This document shows, piece after piece, positions 54,291 through 64,000 of a stretch of 64,000 bases of DNA. The notes below the pieces were generated by a model. It did not search any database. It saw only the letters and a list, made by a program, of their open reading frames with translations, and was not told where the DNA came from. The stretch covers positions 65,100,144 to 65,164,143 of the forward strand of contig NC_134847.1 in assembly GCF_965363235.1 (NCBI RefSeq), written 5' to 3'. Both the position numbers and the translations under genes were made by a program. Each line of letters begins with the position of its first letter. The stretch's first letter is position 1. This stretch comes from Mytilus galloprovincialis (Eukaryota > Mollusca > Bivalvia > Mytilida > Mytilidae).

Positions 54291-54949
54291 TTTTAATTTT
54301 TAGATCAGAAATACACTAACAATTCTTAAAATGTACTGGCTCATTGGTAGCTTCTTTCATTGTATAATGTATCTCTAAGCTGCCAATGAGTTGACAACAT
54401 AAGAAATTTTTGAATTTGTGTTTTTTAAGCTAGTATGGGAATTTATGAATGAGTCCATCAGAAGTTTATATTCTCAGTTCGAACATACCAGTACTAAGTT
54501 GAAAGGAGTTATTGTGAAAAACTTCCATGTTTCTGTGGAACCTGTTTGAATAATTTTAAGCAGTCTGCATTGTTGGCCACTAGTCCGATTCCCCCCTGAC
54601 CAGTAAAATTTTATTGGAGATTAGCAAGTATTTGCAAAGCTTTGTTTAGACTATCGTGGAATAGTGGTCCTCAGACTAGTTGGAATAGCTGTGCAGATTG
54701 TTTCAGTGTTTGTGAATAGATAATCATAATATCTAGAAAATATTCAACCTATGAAAAAAGACTCCATTCCATTAGAAAATTAACCCTTCACAAAGTTTGT
54801 AGGAAAAAACGTTTTAAATGGATTCATCAGTATTTTTGGAAACAGGACAAAGGTTATTGTAGCAGCTGCGATGAAAGTCTCAGAATTGATGACATCAGAA
54901 CCACAATCCTGGTGTCGGTGTAAACTACTGTAACAGTATTAACTTCAGA
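54291..54949. other. Intergenic stretch without recognised content
   Basis: No exon, open frame or repeat-family member that I can support. Confidence 0.4.
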
Positions 54950-55048
54950 GGGTAGGAGATTTGAGGCTTCATACCATATGCAGGCGCCTTGTGTTTTAAA
55001 GTTTCCATCTGTCATATTATACTCTTATACCTTTTGTCTAAGATCTAC

Positions 55049-57044
55049 CAGTGGCGTAGCCAGGGTTGAAATGATGTGGATGTTTCGCCGAGCGTAGCGA
55101 GGCGAAATTTTTTTGGGACCTTTTTATGCAGAAAAATATTTTTTATTTAAGCACATGTACTCCCCCAGAATCCGACACTAGTTAGATTTTTGTTTAAATT
55201 CAAAATACCCACCAATTCATATATTTATTTTTTTAACCAAATTTTATTGTTTCCTCGAAACTACCATCATTCAATTCATAAATATTTGATGTAAAGTTTC
55301 CCACCCAATCTCAAATTTGACATATCAAAAACGGACCCCATTACAGCGGCACTTCTGTATAATTTAGGAACTTCGGAATATAGGAACTGAAGTGACTTCT
55401 CTTTCCAGGAATTTGAGTCTACAACCTTGGGTTTTGGGTTTTTGATAACTGAGCTAAACGCGTTGCAGGAGACATAAAAATACCGGGCGTCCGATCGTCT
55501 GGTCTTGTTAGCACTCTCATTTGTACAATTCTTGTTAGATTAAGTGAAACTCATATCTTAAGCAATGTCTTTGACAATTTGGAAAATAAGTCGTAATCAA
55601 ATATTTTTAACCAGTTATGACCCTTTGAAATATAAATTATAATGGAAATCACATTTCATTTGCTGTGAAGCTTTTATTTCTTTTAAGATATTGAAAAGAA
55701 AAAAGAAAAAAGGTGCTTTTTTAGTTATGCCTTGTTCCTTGCCCTTTGATAGATAAAATATGACATATAATATGCATGGAGGGGAACATGGGATCTTTGT
55801 TCTTTACTAATTGAAAATAAAATAAGTATTTGAACCTAGATAGAACCTGAAATTCATAAGCCTCGGACTTATCACGATCTATTACAAATTGAATTTATTT
55901 TTATTACGTCGTTTACCATGTCGCAAGAAACGATATCATGATATGGTGTTTTATTTGTTAGTTGCTATAGTCAAATGAGAAGCCATCACTCAACTAGGTT
56001 CATGATTATAGATGAAACATGTCCACGGGTCTGCGTATCAGTCCTTTCCGCTTGCCTTAGCCGATGACGTAGACCTTTTTACGAACAAAAGTTAACTTGG
56101 AACACTATTCTGCGATTCAACTATCTTGTTTACACAAACTAAATTATCCTAAATGAAAGACCAGGCATACTGCTTCGAAAATGACTGGACGTTATCCTCA
56201 TATCCTCAGCCTTGTTACATTTGGATACTTCCGAGTTAAACTGCTGCTATTTTTATTTTTATTTTTGTCAAAAAGTAAAATCACAAAAATACTGAACTCA
56301 GAGAAAAATCAATTCGGAAAGTCCATAATCACATGGCAAAATCAAATAACAAAACGCATCAAAAACGAATGGACAAGAACTGTCATATTCCTGACTTGGT
56401 ACAGGCATTTTCAAATGTAGAAAATGGTGGATTGAACCTGGTTTTATAGCTAGCTAAACCTCTCACTTGTATGACAGTCGCATCAAATTCCATTATATAG
56501 TCACCGATGCGTGAACAAAACAAACAGACATAATAGGTAAAAATGTCAAAAATAGGGGTACAGCAGTCAACATTGTGTTATCATCTTAATCACTATAAAA
56601 ACAACAAATGTAACGAAGAAGCACAAAAAGGCATACATCAAATTAACATCCTCATTTTGATTATATTATACGATTATATTTGTCTATGTAAAATGCACCC
56701 ATCAAGGAAGGAGGGTATGGGTACTGGTGTAAAATTGCGCGTTTGAAATTCGCACAGGTAGACATGAAATAATTTTGTCGTTCAAAGTATGACGGGATGC
56801 ACAAATACAGTCACGCAAAATAGATATAACAAACACTGACTTAGCAGTTAAAGTAATAATAATAAATAAAATAATAGTGTGGTTCAAAGTATGACGTGAT
56901 ACATAAGTACAGAGTCACGTAAAATGTATATCACAAAAAAAGTTGGTTAACAGTAAAAGTAATATTAATGAATAAAATAATTTTGTCATTCAAAAATGAT
57001 GTGGATGCTTGAGCATCCTAGCATACATGCAAGCTACGCCACTG
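55049..57044. mobile_element. 1996-bp TIR element with 5-bp target duplication
   Basis: The ends are cagtggcgtagc and gctacgccactg, flanked by tctac at 55044-55048 and 57045-57049. It has no transposase frame, so it is non-autonomous. Inside are a common mussel repeat (about 56260-56660) and a roughly 103-bp tandem near 56781, 56883 and 56989. Sequence beside both ends includes gatgtggatg. The superfamily is unclear: the terminus is hAT-like but the duplication is 5 bp, not 8. Confidence 0.8.
56260..56665. repeat. Dispersed mussel-type repeat nested in the TIR element
   Basis: acgaatggacaagaactgtc, ctgacttggtacaggcattt, aaacctctcacttgtatgac, ggtacagcagtcaacattg and aagaagcacaaaaaggcat follow one another as in a block I recognise as highly repeated in mussels. 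Confidence 0.6.
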
Positions 57045-57510
57045 TCTACATGTCTGTCGGACAGGATTGCATTAACCTCTACCTCGTTTCATGGATCAAG
57101 GTTCAAATGGCATGCATCTCTACCTCATTTTCATGGTTCATTGGTCACTAAAAGTTTCAGAACGTTGAAACTCTTAGGTCAACTGTATTTGTTTTGTGGA
57201 ATGATTATAGTGTGTACCCGTTTGTCTGACTTTGTGGATCTTTGATAGTTAATTTTGTGGCATACTTGAAGAAACAACTTTTTGTCTAAGACCATCAACT
57301 GAAAATCAGTCCAGTCCAGTCAGTCTTATTTAAAGGTTGACTGAATAAAGCTAGAAGGTAATGTTGCACACGATCTCTACCAGATTTGGTTCAATATTGA
57401 TACAAATGGCATAAAAAGAGAATATCAACATTAAAGATCACCAAAAGGTGTTGTAGAAACTTTGCCACTCAAATCATGATCGACCATGTTGGATAGGGGA
57501 GTGGCAGCTT

Positions 57511-58660
57511 TTATACGACCGCAAAATTTTTGTAGTCGTATATTGGTATCACGTCGTCATCCAAAGACGGATGGTTTCCGGATAATATCTTTAATATAAG
57601 TAAATAGAAATGAATAAAATTTTAACACAATGTTTATGACCACAAAAGGAAGCTTGGGATTGATTTTAGGGGTTTTGGTCCCTAAGGTTTAGGAATTAGG
57701 GGGCCCAAATCAAGCATTTATCTAGTTTCAGAACAAGTATTTCAATTGCTCTGAAATTGTACCATAATGTCTAATACCATATTAAAGTGTTTCAAGACAA
57801 TAACATGTGTAAAAGTGTATGAATCTTTCTGAAATTATACCACAAGATTCCATACTACTAAGGGGTGATTAGGATTGCCTTTGGGGGGTTATGGCTCAAA
57901 CCATTTATGAATTAGGGGGGGGGGGGGGAGTAAAGGAAAGTTAAAACAATTTGAAAGAAGTGTAAGGGCGGTTATCCAAAAGTAATATTTGAACTACTTC
58001 ACACTCCTTTTAAATATGTGTATTTAAAATTTGCCAATATATATGTCTTCAGTATTAATAAACTCCATTGGAAATTTGCCAATAACGTTAGTATCATAAA
58101 CTTCATTGGACATTTGCCAAATAACTTTATAATTGGAAATTTGCAAATAACTTAAAAGTATGAGTAAATAAAAATCTTGGAAATTAAAATACAAAATTTT
58201 AAACCACAAAAAGGAAGGTTTGGATTGATTTGGAGGTTATGGTCCCTTTGGTTTAGGAATAAGGGGTATGAAAGGGGCCCAAATAAGCATTTTTCTAGTG
58301 TCCAGACAATAACTTGTGGAAAAGTGTATAGAATTGCCTGAAATTGTATCACAAGTTTCCACACAATTTTTCTCATTTCAAATTTCAGAAATTAAAAAGA
58401 AAATTCTTTCAAATATTAGCTGTTTTCCTGCGACTAATATCCAACAGCATAGTGTATTGCTCAAAAGCAAAAACAAATAATTGTTAAGTTCATTAGACCA
58501 CATTCATTCTGTGTCAGAAAACTATGCTGTGTCAACTATTTAATCACAATCCAAATGCAGAGCTATATCAAGCTTGAATGTAGTGTCCATCCTTGCCACA
58601 ACTGTTCAGGATTCGACCTCTGCGGTCGTATAAAGCTGCGCCCTGCGGAGCATCTGGTTA
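57511..58660. mobile_element. R6 hairpin-headed repeat, long copy
   Basis: The head hairpin is tacgaccgcaaa...ttttgtagtcgta (about 57515-57543), then atcacgtcgtcatcc, then two or more diverged body units (ggaaggtttggattgattt near 57648 and 58211; aaattgtaccacaag-like text twice). The tail is gcggtcgtataaagctgcgc and cggagcatctggtt. Inverse orientation to 37230-37616. Confidence 0.6.
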
Positions 58661-58776
58661 AAACTGCGTTTGATGTCATTTGTTTCAAAAGATTTTCTTC
58701 AAACTTACAGGCATCCTATGTATGATTAATTTCAGTAAATGCAAATATTTTAGTTTCTGAATGGCAAGCAGTGATT

Positions 58777-58856
58777 TTTGTTGAGCCTGCGACTTTGGTC
58801 ACTGTCCTGGACCTCATTTTCATAGTTCAGTGACTACTTGAAAAAAGTTAGATTTT
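58777..58856. repeat. R1 fragment, left flank of the nested insertions
   Basis: tttttgttgagcctgcgact, then cctcattttcatagttcagt and gactacttgaaaaaagtt match R1. The family continues on the far side of the insertions at about 63560-63670 (gagtaataggataactaaat, tcttgcaaggtcctcatg). Confidence 0.55.
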
Positions 58857-61800
58857 TGTCGAGCCTTTGACTTTAGTCGAAAAAGCGAGACTAAGCGATC
58901 CTACATTCCGTCGTCGTCGGTGTGGTCGTCGGCGGCGTCCACAAATATTCACTCTGTGGTTAAAGTTTTTGAAATTTTAATAACTTTCTTAAACCATACT
59001 GGATTTCTACCAAACTTGGACAGAAGCTTGTTTATGATCATAAGATAGTATAATGATGGAAAATTGTATGTTGCAAAAGTAAAATAAAATAAAGTAAAGT
59101 TAAACAAATAAATTAATAAATAAATAAAATTGAATTATATTGCATTGAAAAAGCTCCAAGACAAAGTAGGTGACGTAAGATTAAGTTATAAATAGTTTCG
59201 TCTTTTTATAAATAATATAGATAATCTCATTTCTAGAGTTCTTTTGATCATAGCTATTAATCTGACGTTGAGAAATAAATTAAATAAACTGTCATCTTTA
59301 AAAAGAACAAAAATGTTTGTAATTTGCCGTAGGAAAATAAGTCTAAAGTGTTTCTATTGTCCATTTAATAATTCTGTAAAGTAAGTAAAGATTTTGATAA
59401 TCCTTTAATTGCTTTTACGTAACTAAATAAAATATATGTCATCATATAAATCTTATAACATAAAAAGAGAATAGTTAACCAATAAAAAGTAACTTTAGAA
59501 AATTCAAAATTGACGCTTAAATTTCATAGGTGAATAAAATAATTCCAATCAGCACGTGATGTTGGGGTTAAAAAAAGGAAGACCGCAACTTCCCAACATC
59601 ACATATCACACTTTAATGTAGATAGCTGTTTGGAATAAATAATTGAAACATCATTGTATTTTATTCACCAGCGCCAGGCCTAGAAAGGAGAAAGTGTCCG
59701 AGATGAGGGACACGACAGCAGAAGGCATAACATAGACCTGAACATGAGCTAGCTAGCATTCCCCATATTCCTAGAAAGAAGCTAGAATCCCCGTGTAGAT
59801 AAAAGCGAGTCATAGTAGTCACCAGTGAAAGATGTCAGCCCCCGATATTCAGTTTACTAACGTTTTGGAGGGAAAGGGGAGACAACCTGACAATGAAGCG
59901 ATTCTTCCCCCTTTTCCTGCATTACAGATTTAACAGGCAAAATATATAATGATGGAAAATTGTATGTTGCAAAAGTAAAATAAAATAAAGTAAAGTTAAA
60001 CAAATAAATTAATAAATAAATAAAATTGAATTATATTGCATTGAAAAAGCTCCAAGACAAAGTAGGTGACGTAAGATTAAGTTATAAATAGTTTCGTCTT
60101 TTTATAAATAATATAGATAATCTCATTTCTAGAGTTCTTTTGATCATAGCTATTAATCTGACGTTGAGAAATAAATTAAATAAACTGTCATCTTTAAAAA
60201 GAACAAAAATGTTTGTAATTTGCCGTAGGAAAATAAGTCTAAAGTGTTTCTATTGTCCATTTAATAATTCTGTAAAGTCAGTAAAGATTTTGATAATCCT
60301 TTAATTGCTTTTACGTAACTAAATAAAATATATGTCATCATATAAATCTTATAACATAAAAAGAGAATAGTTAACCAATAAAAAGTAACTTTAGAAAATT
60401 CAAAATTGACGCTTAAATTTCATAGGTGAATAAAATAATTCCAATCAGCACGTGATGTTGGGGTTAAAAAAAGGAAGACCGCAACTTCCCAACATCACAT
60501 ATCACACTTAAATGTAGATAGCTGTTTGGAATAAATAATTGAAACATCATTGTATTTTATTCACCAGCGCCAGGCCTAGAGAGGAGAAAGTGTCCGAGAT
60601 GAGGGACACGACAGCAGAAGGCATAACATAGACCTGAACATGAGCTAGCTAGCATTCCCCATATTCCTAGAAAGAAGCTAAAACCCCCGTATAGATAAAA
60701 GCGAGTCAGAGTAGTCCCCAAGTGAAAGATGCCAGTCCCTCGATATATAACTTTATTAACGTTGTGGAGGGAAAGGGGAGACAAACTGACAGAACAGAGA
60801 TTCTTCCCCCTTTTCCTGCATTACAGACTGTAATGCAGGAAAAGGGGGAAGAATCGCTTCATTGTCAGGTTGTCTCCCCTTTCCCTCCAAAACGTTAGTA
60901 AACTGAATATCGGGGGCTGACATCTTTCACTGGTGACTACTATGACTCGCTTTTATCTACACGGGGATTCTAGCTTCTTTCTAGGAATATGGGGAATGCT
61001 AGCTAGCTCATGTTCAGGTCTATGTTATGCCTTCTGCTGTCGTGTCCCTCATCTCGGACACTTTCTCCTTTCTAGGCCTGGCGCTGGTGAATAAAATACA
61101 ATGATGTTTCAATTATTTATTCCAAACAGCTATCTACATTAAAGTGTGATATGTGATGTTGGGAAGTTGCGGTCTTCCTTTTTTTAACCCCAACATCACG
61201 TGCTGATTGGAATTATTTTATTCACCTATGAAATTTAAGCGTCAATTTTGAATTTTCTAAAGTTACTTTTTATTGGTTAACTATTCTCTTTTTATGTTAT
61301 AAGATTTATATGATGACATATATTTTATTTAGTTACGTAAAAGCAATTAAAGGATTATCAAAATCTTTACTTACTTTACAGAATTATTAAATGGACAATA
61401 GAAACACTTTAGACTTATTTTCCTACGGCAAATTACAAACATTTTTGTTCTTTTTAAAGATGACAGTTTATTTAATTTATTTCTCAACGTCAGATTAATA
61501 GCTATGATCAAAAGAACTCTAGAAATGAGATTATCTATATTATTTATAAAAAGACGAAACTATTTATAACTTAATCTTACGTCACCTACTTTGTCTTGGA
61601 GCTTTTTCAATGCAATATAATTCAATTTTATTTATTTATTAATTTATTTGTTTAACTTTACTTTATTTTATTTTACTTTTGCAACATACAATTTTCCATC
61701 ATTATAATAGTATCCAGAAGTAAATTTTGTGAAAATAAAAGTCCATTTTTTCCGTATTTTACTTATAAATGGACTTAGTTTTTCTGCGGGAAAACATTAC

Positions 61801-62590
61801 ATTCACTCTGTGGTTAAAGCTTTTAAAATTTTAATAACTTTCTTAAACTATCCTTGGTTTGTACCAAACTTGGACAGAAGCTTGTTTATGATCATAAGAT
61901 AGTATCCAGAAGTAAATAATTTTGTGAAAATAAAATTTCATTTTTTCCGTATTTTACTTATAAATGGACTTAGTTTTTCTGCGGGAAGACATTACATTCA
62001 TTATGTGGTTAAAGTTTTTAAAATTTTAATAACTTTCTTAAACTATCCTTGGTTTGTACCAAACTTGGATAGAAGCTTGTTTATGATCATAAGATAGTAT
62101 CCAAAAGTAAATTTTGTAAAACGATAAATCCATTTTTTCCGTATTCTACTTTAAATGGACTTAGATTTTCTGCCAGCAACACATTCACTCTGTGGTTAAA
62201 TTTTTTAAAATTTTGATAACTTTCTTGTACTATTTTTTATTTTATTTGTACCAAACTTGGACAGAAGCTTGTTTATGATCAAAAGCTAGTATCTAGAAGG
62301 AAATTTTGTTAATATTTTGTACCTGTGTATCTGTATTTTACTTATAAATGGACTTAGTTTTTCTTCCAGTTAACATTACATCGAGTCTGCAGTTAAAGTT
62401 TTTAAAACATTTATTAGATTCATAAACTATCCTGGATTTTTACCAAACTTGGACAGAAGCTTCTTACAATCAAAAGATAGTATCAAGCGGAATATTTTTA
62501 TTGATTTTTTCCCTCAATTTTGTTGAGCCTGCAATTTACAGCAAAAGTAGGTGAGACACTGGGTTCCGCGGAACCCTTACAAATTTTTAA
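58855..62590. mobile_element. R2 hairpin-headed repeat interrupted by a foldback element
   Basis: Head tttttgtcgagcctttgact and cgtcgtcggtgtggtcgtc, with core units before (58940-59048) and after (61707-62480) the foldback. The tail is gggttccgcggaaccc and ttacaaattttt. It lies inside an R1 copy. Confidence 0.7.
59049..61706. mobile_element. 2658-bp foldback element with 4-bp target duplication
   Basis: The ends are tataatgatgg and ccatcattata, flanked by atag at 59045-59048 and 61707-61710. The intact R2 sequence at this point reads ataagatagtatcc, confirming the site. It is made of three copies of one 880-bp unit: A, 59049-59927 (+); A', 59945-60827 (+); A'', 60828-61706 (inverted). A and A'' are nearly identical, while A' differs at several places they share. 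A' and A'' meet at a perfect palindrome (cctgcattacag a ctgtaatgcagg). No credible protein. Confidence 0.85.
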
Positions 62591-62605
62591 TTTATCGATT
62601 ATTAT

Positions 62606-63551
62606 TAGTGTTGTCAACGGTTAACCGTTCGAACGACCGAATACCAAAAACGCTAACCGGTTAACCGGGCTTTTTTCAATTTTAATAGATTTGATATAAA
62701 TTTGTATTGAAATCATTAAATATTTATGTTGTCTTTAAAAATTGTCGTCGTGGTAATTAATTTGACAGATCAATTGTCCAGTATATTGATTGCTATTGAT
62801 AATCCAAAAATATAAAATTAATTAGAACTTGTCTCTCAGCTCGGGGCTAGATATTAAGGAAATATAATTAGTTACATGTTTTTTTAACAGTAACTTTAAT
62901 CAGTAATACGATTAAATTTTATGATTTACTTCATTATTTCATTTTTGATCTAATATTGTTTAAACCGACATCTGAATCATGTGCAATATCCGTCGAGCAA
63001 GTCTTTGTCATATTTTAAACGAAAAGCGAACTCAAAAACTATATATAAAAAAAAACAAAAAAAAAACCCATACCAATCAACGTGAAAGTAATCAATATAT
63101 ACTTGATGGATGGATAAATCAATTAAAATTAAAATACTTCAATAAAATTCACATTAATCTCGGAAACAACAAGTGAAAATGAAAGAATTATCGGTTTCAG
63201 ACATATTCAGATCTACGAGATCAAGAATTTTTTTTTTATTTTTCAATCTGAAGTTAGTACAAACGCCATAGTTGCTACCGTTTATTTGATTAAACATCAA
63301 ACTTCGACAGGAATCTTCACAGACAAGTCTTATAATACCAAAGGACAAACTTCAATTTATGGTATTATAAAAACGTAAATGTATGACTTGAATGGAAGGT
63401 ATTCACATTGACACTCATACCACATCTTCTTATATCTATGTGTAGGGTACTTTAGAAAAGACTTTCAAACATCAACTTAAACTACCGGTTAACCGGTTAA
63501 TCGGTTAAACGAGTTACCGGTTAGGTAAAAGTGTACGATTTGACAACACTA
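62606..63551. mobile_element. 946-bp hAT-like non-autonomous element with 8-bp target duplication
   Basis: The ends are tagtgttgtcaa and ttgacaacacta, flanked by attattat at 62598-62605 and 63552-63559 with no mismatch. Just inside are ggttaaccg palindromic motifs on both sides. An 8-bp duplication and this kind of terminus fit the hAT superfamily. The longest frame inside (62979-63176) is lysine-rich low-complexity sequence, not a transposase. Confidence 0.85.
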
Positions 63552-63559
63552 ATTATTAT

Positions 63560-64000
63560 GAGTAATAGGATAACTAAATTTGGTATGTGCGTATCTTGCA
63601 AGGTCCTCATGCCCGTCAGACAATTTTATCTTGACCATAACCCCATGTCATGGATCAGTGAACAAGGTGCATAATATCTAATATAAACTGACTTTCAAAT
63701 TTTATTCCTTGAGACAAGTTTATATCTAGGTACAACGACACACTAAAATAGAAGAAAGACGGGCAAATTTTAGCAATATGCAAATTGAATGTCGATAGAA
63801 ACGTTGCCCAGACTTGGATGAAACTCTGGAAGGCTTTACTCAAATCAATGGTCAGGGCTATGCAAAAGTTCACAGTCTTTATTGGCTTACCGGCGACAAA
63901 TGGCACAGACCACTCAAGTTAAACAGGGACACTGGAAGAAAGTGATATGCAATAGCTTAATATTTAAAAAAAAAAAAAAAGAGTAAGAAGCCGAGATAGA
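63560..64000. other. R1 fragment, then unassigned sequence to the window end
   Basis: 63560-63670 is R1-like. From about 63670 I recognise nothing. A minus-strand frame of 83 codons (63655-63906) has no supported identity. Confidence 0.45.

Larger units (their letters stand above)
54950..57270. mobile_element. Degenerate R1 copy split by the 55049-57044 element
   Basis: ttgaggcttcataccatatg and aaagtttccatctgtcat on the left, then atgtctgtcggacaggat and cctcattttcatggttcatt on the right, follow the order of the R1 copy at 21430-22376. The hairpin head is missing. Confidence 0.5.

Noticed and set aside
60557..60784. 75-codon minus-strand frame in the foldback element
   Set aside because: The same stretch is disrupted in the other two copies of the 880-bp unit, so it is not maintained as a protein.
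59049..61706. Reading the 880-bp units as long terminal repeats of a retrotransposon
   Set aside because: The unit does not start TG and end CA, the outer copies are inverted rather than direct, and no primer-binding site, gag or pol lies between them.
63655..63906. Minus-strand frame containing IDLSKAF, reminiscent of the reverse-transcriptase motif A of LINEs
   Set aside because: The following residues lack the usual pattern and no YADD-type or other RT motif lies nearby in any frame. A short chance match is more likely.

Overview
The window is eukaryotic, AT-rich DNA with short exons, GT-AG introns and dense interspersed repeats. The repeat families (hairpin-headed elements with CCGT/GTCG-rich stretches, and several familiar mussel repeat blocks) and the gene structures point to a bivalve mollusc, most likely a mussel (Mytilus or a close relative). 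This assignment rests on recognition by eye, not on a search. No bacterial, viral, organelle, tRNA or CRISPR feature was seen. Most open frames longer than 60 codons are chance frames in introns and repeats.

Three protein genes were reconstructed exon by exon, with every splice site and reading phase checked by hand. (1) 2748-26083, plus strand: a 29-coding-exon gene for a 1530-residue multi-EF-hand protein, the orthologue of EFCAB6. (2) 31130-47109, minus strand: nine exons for a 392-residue cytosolic acetoacetyl-CoA thiolase (ACAT2), with active-site residues at C89, N316, H348 and C378. (3) 47422-51579, plus strand: five exons for the 106-residue ribosomal protein eL42 (RPL36A/RPL44), whose first coding exon is only the ATG. 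Genes 2 and 3 are head to head with 312 bp between start codons, so they probably share a bidirectional promoter. Genes 1 and 2 are tail to tail. An inverted fragment of an ACAT2 exon lies in the gap between them.

The rest is mobile DNA. 1-2746: upstream of EFCAB6, with short repeats. 26.5-27.3 kb: a repeat with four 169-bp core units. ACAT2 introns 1 and 3 are packed with repeats, including a TTAA-bounded element at 45.25-46.70 kb and an inverted pair of 16-bp minisatellites at 38.5 and 40.6 kb. From 51.6 kb to the end there is no gene, only repeats inside repeats. These include an inverted pair of elements with 190-bp core units (52.0-54.0 kb), a 1996-bp terminal-inverted-repeat element with a 5-bp target duplication (55049-57044), and a nested stack at 58.8-63.7 kb. 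The stack holds a 2658-bp foldback element with a 4-bp target duplication and a 946-bp hAT-like element with a perfect 8-bp target duplication.

The most general pattern is that several sequence-unrelated repeat families share one architecture: a terminal hairpin, then a short GC-rich tri/tetranucleotide stretch, then an AT-rich body of tandem 147-, 169- or 190-bp units. This resembles the bivalve pearl/CvA and Helentron-associated (HINE/DINE) elements and may be one mechanistic class here. The three genes are housekeeping or cilium-related and show no functional link beyond the ACAT2-RPL36A promoter arrangement.
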